NCBI GenBank assembly: GCA_964496035.1
Contig: CAZBXI010000012.1
Span: 1-32,980 of the forward strand
Reading direction: 5' to 3'
Length of the DNA stretch: 32,980 bases
Source: EX4484-217-1 sp964496035
GTDB lineage: Archaea; Thermoproteota; Thermoprotei_A; EX4484-217-1
Shown: one piece after another, positions 15,742 to 24,699 of the stretch
Layout of the letters: every line of letters begins with the position of its first letter
Position numbering within the stretch: the first letter of the stretch is position 1
Made by a program: the position numbers and the translations under genes
The notes under the pieces: model-generated
What the model was told of the DNA's origin: nothing
What the model saw: only the letters and a program-made list of their open reading frames with translations
Database searches by the model: none

Positions 15742-16308
15742 CTAGAACTTAAAGTACACGCTTAGCGACTTTAACATGATGTTTTTCTCCAGTTTCTCAA
15801 TAGATGTTCCAGTCGTTGATTTTAGTTCTTCTGTTGTAATTTTAGTGGCTAATGGTGCTTTCATATTAAATGTCTTTATTAACTCCTTATCGACGTTTAA
15901 GCTATGTTTCTTTACGTAGCTCTCAATAATTTCGCTTATGTAGTTTCTTTCTTTGTTTACAGAGAGAACTATTAAGTATGCTTTCTTAGTGTCCTTAGAA
16001 ATTCCTGCCATGTTCACTGCGTTTCCTATTTGTCTTGTCCCCGTTAAAACCATTAAGAGTTCTATGTGGGGATTTCTAGTGAGTGATTCGCGGCTTAAGT
16101 ACTTTTTTAATGATGCATATGACGAGAATACTAAATGCTTAAGCGAGAAAACAGCTTTAGCATTTACGAGTTGAAACCATAGCCCTTCCTCAACTTTCCC
16201 TATATCCCTTATTAATTCTTCGATTTCAGTTTCCTCGCTTATTCTTACAGGAACTATAGCTATTATTAGCTTTCTTTGATCTTCTTTATAGTTCACTATG
16301 ATAGACAT
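15742..16308 (-). CDS. cgi121: KEOPS complex subunit Cgi121
   Basis: Cgi121 binds tRNA 3' ends and stimulates the Kae1/Bud32/Pcc1 machine that makes t6A at tRNA position 37. Recognised by the central stretch AKAVFSLKHLVFSSYASLKK and RNPHIELLMVLTGTRQIGNAV, followed by NMAGI, all hallmark positions of the family, and by the length of 188 residues, slightly above the usual 150-180. ATG 16308 overlaps the end of the phosphoribosyltransferase gene by 13 bases, so the two are coupled. No other KEOPS genes are in this window. Confidence 0.85.
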   Translation of the reverse strand: MSIIVNYKEDQRKLIIAIVPVRISEETEIEELIRDIGKVEEGLWFQLVNAKAVFSLKHLVFSSYASLKKYLSRESLTRNPHIELLMVLTGTRQIGNAVNMAGISKDTKKAYLIVLSVNKERNYISEIIESYVKKHSLNVDKELIKTFNMKAPLATKITTEELKSTTGTSIEKLEKNIMLKSLSVYFKF

Positions 16309-16922
16309 TTTTCTTTCCTCAAAATTTTCAGAGTTCTCAATACCTCACTCTTTCTTAACCCTGTTTGTTTTGAAATAATCTCAGCTATTTTTTCCAGCTT
16401 CTCCTTTCTCTTTATGCTCATATTTAACGATTTAAGTATTTCCTTGACCGTTTCCCTAATTTCCCAAGGAAATATGACCCAGGCATCTGTTTTTAAGGCA
16501 TAGAAGTCTGGGTTTATTATAGACCATGGTTTTACAACTAAAGCTGCTGTTTTTATTTGTAATGGTCCATAAAGTTTTAATGTTTCAACAGCTACTGAAA
16601 GGCTTTTACCTGTGTCAACAACGTCATCAACTATTAGAACCTTCTTATCTCTAATATCAACTATAAGTGGCTGCGTTAACACAGGTCTCTCTTTAACCTC
16701 TCCTATACCCTTATAGAACTTTATTTCAAGAGCTGCTAGAGTGTTTACATCAAGTATGTCCAGCATTATCCTTGCTGGAATCCATCCGCCACGCATAACA
16801 CCTACAATGACGTCCGGCTTAAAACCCTCTTTTAGTATTTGATCACATACCCTATATGATAATTGCTGTACTTTCTTCCATGTAAGAGTTAGAAATTTAA
16901 GCTTTATTTCCTTAGACAACAA
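16296..16922 (-). CDS. Purine-type phosphoribosyltransferase
   Basis: A type I phosphoribosyltransferase, probably salvaging a purine base (xanthine, guanine or hypoxanthine) with PRPP. The PRPP-binding loop is VLIVDDVVDTGKSL (about residues 95-108). The GVMRGGWIPARIM segment near 40 supplies the PPi loop, and the DAWVIFPWE stretch resembles the base-binding hood of Gpt-like archaeal enzymes. The C-terminal 50 residues form an extra charged, helix-turn-helix-like tail. TTG start (16922 or 16919) after AAGGTG. A salvage role fits with the nucleoside importer in this window, but they are not in one operon. Confidence 0.85.
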   Translation of the reverse strand: MLSKEIKLKFLTLTWKKVQQLSYRVCDQILKEGFKPDVIVGVMRGGWIPARIMLDILDVNTLAALEIKFYKGIGEVKERPVLTQPLIVDIRDKKVLIVDDVVDTGKSLSVAVETLKLYGPLQIKTAALVVKPWSIINPDFYALKTDAWVIFPWEIRETVKEILKSLNMSIKRKEKLEKIAEIISKQTGLRKSEVLRTLKILRKEKCLS

Positions 16923-17046
16923 TATACACCTTAAACTTAAAAACTAAAAATGGACTGTTAATTTACTGTTTCTAGTAACTTTTCTCCTAAATATACTTTT
17001 AGTTTTTCAATGCAATTAGTTTTTATAAAGGACTCGGTAATAGTAG

Positions 17047-17259
17047 TTATTTTGCTACTTGTTGTTCAATTCTCTTCCTTATTTTAGCCAAATGTGTCAA
17101 GTAACCTGCTATTTGGTTTCTAAGTTTTTTAGATTTAACATCAACAACCTCCTGGACAAGTTTCTTATTTTCCTCGAAACTTAGCGATACTCTATCAGGG
17201 TATAGTTCAAGTATTTTTCTCGCTGTTCTCTTCACAATCGAGGTTCTTACTTTGCCCAC
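17047..17259 (-). CDS. rps17e: Ribosomal protein S17e
   Basis: Small-subunit ribosomal protein found in archaea and eukaryotes. It reads GKVRTSIVKRTARKILELYP, then IAGYLTHLAKIRKR, both characteristic. I use GTG 17259, which gives the standard MGKVR beginning and has AAGGTG 6 bases upstream; a GTG at 17268 would add three residues. It is divergent from the thermosome gene. A TATA-like TTAAAAG lies near 17312-17319 on the minus strand. Confidence 0.95.
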   Translation of the reverse strand: MGKVRTSIVKRTARKILELYPDRVSLSFEENKKLVQEVVDVKSKKLRNQIAGYLTHLAKIRKRIEQQVAK

Positions 17260-17332
17260 TATTGCCACCTTTTTGTGAAGGTTTACTGAACAAGTTACTA
17301 TTAAGTCTACCTTTTAAGTTTAACACCGAAAG

Positions 17333-17341
17333 GTATATATA
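17333..17341 (+). promoter_or_regulatory. Strong TATA box of the thermosome gene
   Basis: GTATATATA preceded by CCGAAAG, which looks like a purine-rich BRE. Predicted transcription start near 17365 leaves a leader of about 55 bases. This fits a highly expressed heat-responsive gene. Confidence 0.6.
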
Positions 17342-17418
17342 GAAGTACTAGCTTCATGGTTTCCGGACTATACATCATTAAGGGTATAGGAAATCTAATA
17401 TAAAACTGTGGTGGGACT

Positions 17419-19071
17419 ATGGCTCAACCTACTCAACCTGCCCAACCCGTAGGTATACCTGTACTAATATTAAAGGAAGGTACTCAAAGAACAACCGGTA
17501 GAGATGCTCTAAGAACAAATATTATGGCGGTTAGAGCAATATCAGAAACTTTAAGAACAACGCTGGGACCGCGTGGCATGGATAAGATGCTTGTTGACAC
17601 TTTAGGTGACGTTACAATAACTAACGATGGAGCAACAATACTAGATAAGCTTGATGTTCAGCATCCCGCAGCTAAAATGCTTGTTCAAATAGCTAAAGCT
17701 CAGGACGATGAAGTGGGTGATGGGACAAAAACGTGTGTCATCCTTGCAGGCGAACTATTGAAGGCAGCAGAAGCTCTTCTAGAAAAGAACATTCATCCAA
17801 CAGTGATAATTTCAGGTTATCGTAAAGCATTACAGAAGACTGTAGAATTCATTGACACGCTATCTAAGAAGATAAGCATAGACGATGTTGAAACATTAAA
17901 GAACATAGCTAGAACAGCGTTAACAAGCAAGGCTGTTCATGGAGCTAGAGATCATTTAGCCGAACTTGCAGTAAAAGCTGTAAAGCAAGTTGCTGAGAAA
18001 CGTGCAAATAGATGGTACGTTGACCTAGATAACGTGCAGATAATTAAAAAGCATGGAGGAAGCATTCGCGACACACAATTAGTGTATGGTATAATAATAG
18101 ATAAGGAAGTAGTACATCCGGGAATGCCTAAGAGAATAAGGAATGCTAAGATTGCCCTACTTAATACAGCATTAGAGATCGAGAAAACAGAAATAGATGC
18201 TGAAATAAGAATAACAGATCCAACAAAGATGAGAGCCTTCCTTGAAGAAGAGGAAAGACTGCTTAAGGAAATGGTTGGAAAAATAGCTAAAACAGGAGCT
18301 AATGTAGTTTTCTGCCAAAAAGGTATCGATGAAGTTGCTCAGCACTTCCTAGCTAAGAAGGGAATACTCGCCGTTAGAAGAGTTAAGAGAAGTGATATGG
18401 AGAAGTTAGAAAGAGCAACAGGAGGAAGAATAGTAACAAACCTTGACGAGTTATCACCTGAAGACCTTGGAGAAGCAGAACTAGTAGAAGAAAGAAGAGT
18501 TGGAGAAGACAAAATGGTGTTTGTTGAAGGATGCAAGAACCCGAAAGCAGTAAGTATTCTTGTAAGAGCAGGATTGGAAAGAATGGTTGATGAAGCTGAA
18601 AGAGCTATTAAGGATGCACTTAATGCCACAGCCGATGTTGTTAAAGATGGAAGAATAGTACCAGGAGGCGGAGCTATAGAAGTAGAATTAGCTAAACTGC
18701 TTAGAAAATATGCGTCTGAAGTTGGTGGTAAAGAGCAATTAGCTATAGAGGCGTTTGCTAATTCTTTAGAAGCTGTTCCTAGAGCATTAGCTGAAAATGC
18801 AGGTCTAGATCCAGTAAACGTCATTGTTGAACTAAGAGCGCTACATGAAAAACCAGAAGGATTACCTTACGGAATTAATGTGTTTACAGGAAAACCAGAG
18901 GACATGTATAAACTTGGTGTAATAGAGCCCGCTAGCGTAAAAGCTAATGCCATAAAAGCTGCAACAGAAGCAGCAACATTAATACTTAGAATAGACGATA
19001 TAATAGCAGCTTCAAGATTGGAGAGAGAGGAAGAAAAGAAGAAAGAGGAGAAGAAAGAAGAGGAAGAGTAA
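17419..19071 (+). CDS. ths: Thermosome subunit (group II chaperonin)
   Basis: ATP-driven protein-folding chamber subunit. Signature segments are present: TLGPRGMDKMLVD, DVTITNDGATILDKL and GDGTKT with the catalytic Asp, and PGGGAIEVELA near residue 415. The C-terminus is a long Lys/Glu tail (from about residue 535). 550 residues is typical. ATG 19-residue leader MAQPTQPAQPVGIPVLILK is a normal N-terminal extension. GGTGG precedes the ATG at 17419. A T-run follows the stop. The window has only one subunit gene; paralogues are expected elsewhere. Confidence 0.97.
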   Translation: MAQPTQPAQPVGIPVLILKEGTQRTTGRDALRTNIMAVRAISETLRTTLGPRGMDKMLVDTLGDVTITNDGATILDKLDVQHPAAKMLVQIAKAQDDEVGDGTKTCVILAGELLKAAEALLEKNIHPTVIISGYRKALQKTVEFIDTLSKKISIDDVETLKNIARTALTSKAVHGARDHLAELAVKAVKQVAEKRANRWYVDLDNVQIIKKHGGSIRDTQLVYGIIIDKEVVHPGMPKRIRNAKIALLNTALEIEKTEIDAEIRITDPTKMRAFLEEEERLLKEMVGKIAKTGANVVFCQKGIDEVAQHFLAKKGILAVRRVKRSDMEKLERATGGRIVTNLDELSPEDLGEAELVEERRVGEDKMVFVEGCKNPKAVSILVRAGLERMVDEAERAIKDALNATADVVKDGRIVPGGGAIEVELAKLLRKYASEVGGKEQLAIEAFANSLEAVPRALAENAGLDPVNVIVELRALHEKPEGLPYGINVFTGKPEDMYKLGVIEPASVKANAIKAATEAATLILRIDDIIAASRLEREEEKKKEEKKEEEE

Positions 19072-19073
19072 AA

Positions 19074-19082
19074 TATTTTTTT
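19074..19082 (+). terminator. T-run terminator after the thermosome gene
   Basis: A run of seven Ts directly after the stop codon, preceded by an A-rich stretch. Confidence 0.5.
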
Positions 19083-19140
19083 ATGGTTTATAAGCATAGT
19101 TTTTGTACTATTTTCTCCTTAAAATTCTTGAGGAATAAAA

Positions 19141-19728
19141 TTGGTTAAAGTTATAGTTTTAAGTGGAGTTCCTGGAGTAGGCAAGTCAACCATAGCTGAA
19201 AAACTAGCTAAAAAACTTAATGCTGACGTCGTTCATCTATCTAAACTTGTTATCGACAATAAGCTCTACATTAGTTACGATAAAATCCGCGAAACTTATG
19301 TGATAGATGAAGAAAAAGTCTCTGCGAAGATTAAAGAACTCATAAATAAATGTAGAAAAAAGTATATGGTAATAGAAGGTCATTATGGCGAGCTTGTACC
19401 AAAGGAATGCATAGATTTCTTCTTCGTATTAAGATTAAATCCTTTAATCCTCTATGAGAGATTAAAGGAGAGAAAATGGCCGGAAAGGAAGATAAAGGAA
19501 AATGTAGCAGCAGAAATCTTAGCTGTACCTACGGCCAATGCTATTAGCGTACTGGGGGAAAATAAAGTATGTGAGATAGATGTAACAAATAAGGGAATTG
19601 AGGAAGTCGTTAATGAAATACTTGACTCCATTAGGAAAGCGGCTTGCCCTTCAAAACATTTTATAGACTGGACGCTGCTATTAGACTATAAGTTATTGGA
19701 TAAGTTTCTTAGAAATCCTGTATCCTAA
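19141..19728 (+). CDS. AK6/Fap7-type adenylate kinase, ribosome biogenesis NTPase
   Basis: Small P-loop NMP kinase of the archaeal/eukaryotic AK6 (Fap7, hCINAP) group, which combines adenylate kinase activity with a role in the last step of small-subunit rRNA maturation with uS11. Walker A is GVPGVGKST (residues 9-17), the EGHYGELVP segment near 80 is the substrate region, and LKERKWPERKIKEN near 115 is the lid typical of this group. 195 residues is slightly long, with about 25 extra C-terminal residues. The start is TTG 19141 after TGAGGAAT. Its 3' end overlaps the convergent HerA-like gene by 20 bases. Confidence 0.88.
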   Translation: MVKVIVLSGVPGVGKSTIAEKLAKKLNADVVHLSKLVIDNKLYISYDKIRETYVIDEEKVSAKIKELINKCRKKYMVIEGHYGELVPKECIDFFFVLRLNPLILYERLKERKWPERKIKENVAAEILAVPTANAISVLGENKVCEIDVTNKGIEEVVNEILDSIRKAACPSKHFIDWTLLLDYKLLDKFLRNPVS

Positions 19729-21448
19729 ATGGAAGCTCAATGTGCACTTTAACGGGGTGTTGCATGTCAACTTTATAAACCACAGCTTCTCCTACGGTTA
19801 AATTAATAATAACATCTTGATATCTTGGCCCGTAAGGCAGAATATTTACAAGCTCTTTTATATCCCTATATGTTTTCACAGAGTGTATTATCTTAGTATT
19901 TACGTTTCTAAGAACATAACTGGGTAAATCAAAGAGTGTTTGGGAAACCACTATGAGACCTACACCAAATTTTCTAATTTCCGAAAAAAGCCTCTCAAGC
20001 ACGTCGCATGAAGTACTTGCTAAGTTATGGAATTCATCAAGAACCACTACTAGTTTTAATTTACTGCTTAGTCCTTTTTGGGTATACATTGAGAATATCT
20101 CTTTTAGAAGAAATAATGTGTAAATCCTTCTAAGTGTGTTATTCCTTATTTTTCCCAACTCAATTATTGTTATAGGTTTTTCCATAAGTTCCTTCTTAGC
20201 AGAACCTGTGTATTCAAAAAGCTTTTTAGCTTGTCCAATAGTCAGAGGTCTTATTTTCCTCATAAGCGCGTATCTTGCTTCTCTACCAGAGTATCCTTCT
20301 GTAACGTCGCTATACTCCTTAAGTTTACTTAGAAGAGTGCTAAATGAGATTCCGGAAACATGGTCTCTTAGTTCTTCTTGGAGAATTTCGTATAGGTAGT
20401 ACGATTGAGGGGCTGAAAGACTAAGTGTTGATTCCATTATATCAACTATGAAACTAACTTTCTCATCTACGCTTTCGTTACGCTTAAAATCAAAGGGATT
20501 TAAGGGATACGGTTTTCTCGCATTATACACTTTTATCATTTCACGTGGAATACCTATTTTCCGAAGAAGTCTAAAATATTCATCATGCCAATCTATTATT
20601 AGAACTCTTATTCCATGCTTAGCAAGCTCTGATACTATTATGGACGATGTTGTTGTTTTCCCAAGACCTGTGCTTCCTAGAATTAATATATGCTTATTAA
20701 TGTCGTCTACTGTTAGTACAAAGTCCTCACCTGTACCATCTATTTTACCCAGTTTTACCCCTATTTCCTGCTCGACTTTTTCAACACGTTTGTAACTTAC
20801 TATATCGTGATCCAAGCCTAGACTGTAATCGTAAGGTAATGTGAAATACACATGTGGTAGAATGAGTTCTGCATTCATCGTCTTTAGCGAGAAACAAAAG
20901 AAGGCCGACTTAATAGCATCTATTATGTCATTGCTAATACCGTAATTATGAATAGTCCACCTCCTGCATGAAACTTTTAAATCTGTAACTATCATTTTAG
21001 CAAACTCTTCTTGCAAAACGTCTGTAGAAGGATTTTTAACAATTAACAATATCTCTACAGCCTTTCCTTTGCCGCTTAAAAACGTTAATGCATAACTGAA
21101 ACCTTTTTTCTTTAGATAGAGGAGAAAAGAATTTAATTCTTTAAAAGCATCTTTTAATTCTTCATCCTTCAATTCCCGCAGTTTAGGTTTGAGCTTGAAT
21201 AAAACTATATTGCCTATATGCCTCTTCCTACCTTTCCAGCTTCTAAGATAGAAGATTGCCGAGTAAACTACAGCTCCCGTGATTAAAACCAGCATCGTTA
21301 TAAAGTACATTACATTACTCAACACTACACCGCCGTATCCTACTATAGTCGTTTTTACTAGACTATGTAGCCAATCGACTCCAAATATTGAGGAATAGAG
21401 TAGTAAGAGAGCAAATATGATAAGTAAAACAACGTAGAGAGTTTTCAT
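19709..21448 (-). CDS. Membrane-anchored HerA/VirB4-like ATPase
   Basis: Two N-terminal membrane helices (about residues 3-23 and 40-65) are followed by a basic stretch, a middle domain, and a FtsK/HerA-type motor with Walker A GSTGLGKTT (about 245), ADWHDE-like IIDWHDEYF, Walker B LVVVLDEFHNL (about 460), and a sensor segment VGLIVVSQTL. Membrane anchoring is unlike soluble HerA and resembles CedB, the VirB4/HerA motor of the crenarchaeal DNA import system; CedA-like proteins are not in this window, so this is inference. Located 34 bp downstream of rpo8 on the same strand. ATG 21448 follows AGGGGGGCC. Confidence is high for the family, moderate for the role. Confidence 0.85.
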   Translation of the reverse strand: MKTLYVVLLIIFALLLLYSSIFGVDWLHSLVKTTIVGYGGVVLSNVMYFITMLVLITGAVVYSAIFYLRSWKGRKRHIGNIVLFKLKPKLRELKDEELKDAFKELNSFLLYLKKKGFSYALTFLSGKGKAVEILLIVKNPSTDVLQEEFAKMIVTDLKVSCRRWTIHNYGISNDIIDAIKSAFFCFSLKTMNAELILPHVYFTLPYDYSLGLDHDIVSYKRVEKVEQEIGVKLGKIDGTGEDFVLTVDDINKHILILGSTGLGKTTTSSIIVSELAKHGIRVLIIDWHDEYFRLLRKIGIPREMIKVYNARKPYPLNPFDFKRNESVDEKVSFIVDIMESTLSLSAPQSYYLYEILQEELRDHVSGISFSTLLSKLKEYSDVTEGYSGREARYALMRKIRPLTIGQAKKLFEYTGSAKKELMEKPITIIELGKIRNNTLRRIYTLFLLKEIFSMYTQKGLSSKLKLVVVLDEFHNLASTSCDVLERLFSEIRKFGVGLIVVSQTLFDLPSYVLRNVNTKIIHSVKTYRDIKELVNILPYGPRYQDVIINLTVGEAVVYKVDMQHPVKVHIELPFRIQDF

Positions 21449-21451
21449 GGC

Positions 21452-21469
21452 CCCCCTATATTTAGGAGG
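21452..21469. promoter_or_regulatory. Short inverted repeat between rpo8 and the HerA-like gene
   Basis: CCCCCTA-TATT-TAGGAGG can form a 7-bp stem with one G-T pair, right before the ATPase ATG. On the minus strand it contains the G-run that may act as ribosome-binding site, so folding could hide it. Confidence 0.3.
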
Positions 21470-21482
21470 GTTTAAAAAAGTA

Positions 21483-21842
21483 CTACGCTATCTTAGAAAC
21501 TTTAACATAGATCTTATCGCCTATGTTAGGCACAGATTTCATTTTACCTTCAATAGAAACCAAGAATCCCCCTATAGAGATCAGTAGGCTCTTTTTCTCT
21601 GCTTTCATTACTATTCCTACTCCGAGAAAATCGTCTTTCTTAAATTTTGGCTTATTACGATGTAGGCTTAGAGCTACTTTATCACCCTTTCTAAATATTA
21701 GTATATCTTCATGTATTTCCATGGAGACTTTGTTTCTACCATGACTGGACTTTATATTCAAAATAACTACACGAGGTATTTCACTTAACTCAATGTTTTC
21801 TACAGTGCCTTTCATTTCGAAAATTTTATCTTGCTTAACCAC
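21483..21842 (-). CDS. rpo8: RNA polymerase subunit Rpo8
   Basis: Archaeal RNA polymerase subunit 8 (RpoG, homologue of eukaryotic RPB8), confined to Thermoproteota and Korarchaeota, which supports the taxonomic call. The OB-fold pattern is seen in MKGTVENIELSEIPRVVILN, HEDILIFRKGDKVALSL, and KPKFKKDDFLGVGIV, ending ISIGGFLVSIEG. I place the start at GTG 21842, five bases after GGTGA; the reading from 21902 runs back over the divergent promoter and is unlikely. 119 residues is in the family range. Divergent from SmAP3 and followed by the HerA-like gene. Confidence 0.85.
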   Translation of the reverse strand: MVKQDKIFEMKGTVENIELSEIPRVVILNIKSSHGRNKVSMEIHEDILIFRKGDKVALSLHRNKPKFKKDDFLGVGIVMKAEKKSLLISIGGFLVSIEGKMKSVPNIGDKIYVKVSKIA

Positions 21843-21878
21843 TAAAGTCACCGCTATAATTGTTGAAACCGTAACCCC

Positions 21879-21888
21879 CTTATATATC
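21879..21888. promoter_or_regulatory. TATA region between rpo8 and SmAP3
   Basis: CCTTATATATCC can be read as a TATA box on both strands. On plus it would start transcription near 21910, just before the SmAP3 ribosome-binding sequence; on minus near 21860, just before rpo8. Confidence 0.5.
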
Positions 21889-21918
21889 CTTACTCTATCC
21901 ATTCTACGAGGGATAAAA

Positions 21919-22353
21919 TTGAGTAAGGAAGCACAGAGAAAATTCCTACTAGACCTAGCAGGCCTCTTAGAACGAGCAGTAATTATTGTTACTAAAGATG
22001 GTAAAGTATTCGAAGGTACTCTTTCAGGGTTTGATCATCCCTCGCTAAACGTAAGCCTCGTAGACGTTAAGGTGAGTGATAAAACATACCCTAAGGTAAT
22101 CATTAGAGGGGATATGATAGCTGAAATTATAGCTAAAGAGAAACCGCTATTTGACGCTAAAGAATTCGCTAGGATACTTGAAAGATACTTCCCTAACCTA
22201 GTAAAGGTGCATGAGGAAGCAGGTATTGTTGTCATAGGGGAAAAGATAAAGGTCTCTGAAAAAGGCGTTGAAGGGGTAGGACCGATAGCTGATAGGGTAA
22301 GAAAATTATTTAATGACTATATTGAATCTAAAGAGAAAGAGGTAAGTTCATAG
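21919..22353 (+). CDS. Sm-like archaeal protein SmAP3
   Basis: An Lsm/Sm-fold RNA-binding protein forming heptameric rings. Sm1 is in RAVIIVTKDGKVFEGTLSGF...SLNVSLVDVKV and Sm2 in PKVIIRGDMIAEII. A C-terminal extension of about 70 residues marks the SmAP3 class of crenarchaea. The start is TTG 21919 with GAGGG at 21908-21912; a longer frame from 21793 crosses the divergent promoter and is rejected. 144 residues. It is 21 bp upstream of the archaeosine TGT gene, so both are likely co-transcribed. Confidence 0.87.
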   Translation: MSKEAQRKFLLDLAGLLERAVIIVTKDGKVFEGTLSGFDHPSLNVSLVDVKVSDKTYPKVIIRGDMIAEIIAKEKPLFDAKEFARILERYFPNLVKVHEEAGIVVIGEKIKVSEKGVEGVGPIADRVRKLFNDYIESKEKEVSS

Positions 22354-22374
22354 GAAAGGTGTTGAGGAAAATTT

Positions 22375-24000
22375 ATGGCGAGAGAAATATTCGAAATAAA
22401 GGATAAAAGTTTAGCCGGTAGAATAGGTGAAATATTAACAGCTCATGGAAAAATACGTACACCCACACTTTTTCCTGTAATTAATCCCATAAGGCAGGAA
22501 GTAAGTTTAGAGGTAATTAAGGATATTGGTTTCGAAGCAATAATAACTAACGCTTACATCTTAAAAAAGCATAGAGAAAGAGAAGCTCTTGAAAAAGGCA
22601 TTCATGAACTCATGAAGTTTAAGGGACCAATAGTAACAGATTCTGGCGGTTATCAGATTCTAGAATATGGCAGAGTCGATATATCACCCGAGGAAATAGT
22701 TGTATTTCAAGAAAACATAGGCTCAGACATAGCAGTTATCTTAGACGTTCCTACAGGAGGCTATGCAAGCTATGAAGAAGCTAAATGGACTGTTGAAGAA
22801 ACAATAAGGAGAGCAATTATCAGCCTAAAGTACATGAAAAGAGACAAAACACTATGGGTTTTCCCAGTACAAGGAGGCAAATATTTAGACTTACTAGAGT
22901 ATCATGCAAGAAAAGCTCTTGAACTCCCATACGACATAGTTAGCATAGGTAGCCCCACGCAAATACTTGAAAAATACGACTATGCAACCATAGTTCACAT
23001 GATAGCGACCGTAAAGAAAGTACTGCCACCAAGTATTCCGGTTCACCTTTTTGGCGCAGGACATCCAATGTTCATACCATTTGCTGTAGCTCTAGGTGTG
23101 GATACTTTTGACTCAGCATCGTACATATTGTATGCTAAAGATGAAAGGCTCATATTCCCTCATGGAACAATGAGGTTAAAAGAATTATCCGAAATACCAT
23201 GTTCATGTCCTATATGTTCTAAGTTCACACCTCAAGAATTAATGGAAATGGAAAAAAGTGAACGTATAAGACACATAGCTATTCATAACCTATACGCTAT
23301 AATGCAGGAAATTAAAAGAGTAAGACAAGCAATAAAAGAGAACACCCTATGGGACCTATTAGAAGAACGTAGTAGATGCCATCCATCATTATTTAAAGCA
23401 TTTAAAGCTCTTACACAGTATAGGACGTATATAAAACAATATCACCCTATGGTCAAAGCTGAAGTTCATGGAATATTTCTATACGATATTTTATCGCTAC
23501 ACAGGCCCGAAATTATACAGTATCACGATAAGTTACTAAACAATTATAATCCAGCATTACATGAAGGTGTAGCAATAGTGCTTCTAGATATAGAGGAAAA
23601 ACCTCTAACTAGAACTGAGTTCTATACAAAGATCAGAGAAATAATTGATAAAAATAATCTTAAAAACGTTCACATACTGGTTTTCATGCCCTACTTCGGC
23701 ATAGTTCCTGAAGAGCTTTGCGAAACCTTCCCCCTTTCCCAACATGAGAAAGAGTATGATGATAATGTTTTAAACTACACAGTAAACATTACCGAAAAAT
23801 ACTTTAGAAAAAATGTTAACACATATTCTAAAATAATATTCGTAGTCAAAAAGGAAAATAAGAGACTTGCAGAAACCTTATGGAAAAAATTAGAAATTCT
23901 ATTTAAGAACATGGAGATAATAACTTATGAGAAAACAGCAGGGGTAATTGATAAATTATCACATATAATGAGAAATTCTTCCTTGGATTCTTCTCTCTAG
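22375..24000 (+). CDS. tgtA: Archaeosine tRNA-guanine transglycosylase, catalytic half (no PUA domain)
   Basis: Exchanges guanine 15 of tRNAs for preQ0 on the way to archaeosine. The TIM-barrel has the active-site Asp in VTDSGGYQILEYG (about residue 87-95), GGY in DVPTGGYAS, and a zinc site CSCPIC...HNLYAIM near 280-305. Residues about 350-541 are the C1-type domain. Full-length archaeal enzymes continue into C2 and PUA domains near residue 580; here they are missing but found as a separate gene at 24700-25188 on the other strand. ATG 22375. Its last 42 bases overlap the convergent PAC2 gene. Confidence 0.93.
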   Translation: MAREIFEIKDKSLAGRIGEILTAHGKIRTPTLFPVINPIRQEVSLEVIKDIGFEAIITNAYILKKHREREALEKGIHELMKFKGPIVTDSGGYQILEYGRVDISPEEIVVFQENIGSDIAVILDVPTGGYASYEEAKWTVEETIRRAIISLKYMKRDKTLWVFPVQGGKYLDLLEYHARKALELPYDIVSIGSPTQILEKYDYATIVHMIATVKKVLPPSIPVHLFGAGHPMFIPFAVALGVDTFDSASYILYAKDERLIFPHGTMRLKELSEIPCSCPICSKFTPQELMEMEKSERIRHIAIHNLYAIMQEIKRVRQAIKENTLWDLLEERSRCHPSLFKAFKALTQYRTYIKQYHPMVKAEVHGIFLYDILSLHRPEIIQYHDKLLNNYNPALHEGVAIVLLDIEEKPLTRTEFYTKIREIIDKNNLKNVHILVFMPYFGIVPEELCETFPLSQHEKEYDDNVLNYTVNITEKYFRKNVNTYSKIIFVVKKENKRLAETLWKKLEILFKNMEIITYEKTAGVIDKLSHIMRNSSLDSSL

Positions 24001-24675
24001 GAACTTTTGAAATTCTTCAAATCTTTTTAGGTGCTGCTCTAAAGTTCTAGCATCTTCATACAGTTTATCAACATTAACTTTTAAACCTAACATGTTCCCA
24101 ACAGTTCTTACAGCTACCGCGGCAGCCGCTGGATCAGGTCTTAAAGTTTCAGAGTAAGGTAATATAGTAAGACTAGGGAAATCATAGATTTCAGAGAATG
24201 CTATGAGCAATGCTAAAGGACCAACAACAACAAGTTCTTTGCTAAGAGTAGGGCCAGGTATTTTGAAATTGTAACTTGATGAAGGCAGACATTTGAACTC
24301 GCTCCGCTCCTGGGGCCTCTTAGTGGTTTTGTCTAACCCTCCTATGAATATGCCTCTACTAAAGGAATTTTCAATACACCACTCTATTATCTTCCTCGCA
24401 TAGAGCGCTCTTTCGTGAACTAATGGTTGAGCGTTATTGAGTATGAAAACTAGTTTCAGACCTTTCCTGGAGGTATAATAAACTTCATAGGGTAATATTA
24501 CCTTACCGTTCTCAAATAACACTACATCTGACATAAACCTGCTTAGGATAAAACCTATTCTCTCAGCACCTAACTCCCTAATGAGATGCTTTGTAGCAAT
24601 GTAGCCTACTGCACCTATTCCTTGGAACCCCGTTATGAGAATAGATCCTTCCAAGTTTTCCTTTCTTTTCAGCAC
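23959..24675 (-). CDS. PAC2-family proteasome assembly chaperone homologue
   Basis: Recognised by the N-terminal LITGFQGIGAVGYIATKHLI, the VFILNNAQP segment and the long helical C-terminus, all of the PAC2/PbaA-like family. Archaeal members help assemble proteasome particles or have unknown roles. The gene is third in an operon with PAN and the C2-PUA half of TGT, which supports a proteasome link. GTG start at 24675, 24 bases after the previous stop. 238 residues is typical. Confidence 0.88.
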   Translation of the reverse strand: MLKRKENLEGSILITGFQGIGAVGYIATKHLIRELGAERIGFILSRFMSDVVLFENGKVILPYEVYYTSRKGLKLVFILNNAQPLVHERALYARKIIEWCIENSFSRGIFIGGLDKTTKRPQERSEFKCLPSSSYNFKIPGPTLSKELVVVGPLALLIAFSEIYDFPSLTILPYSETLRPDPAAAAVAVRTVGNMLGLKVNVDKLYEDARTLEQHLKRFEEFQKFLERRIQGRISHYM

Positions 24676-24699
24676 AATATTTATTTTAGACGTTAATTA

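Noticed and set aside
21843..21902. Longer rpo8 start
   Set aside because: It covers the shared TATA region; GTG 21842 with GGTGA is better placed.
21793..21918. N-terminal extension of SmAP3
   Set aside because: It would cross the divergent promoter and overlap rpo8; TTG 21919 has a ribosome-binding sequence and begins the known SmAP3 pattern.
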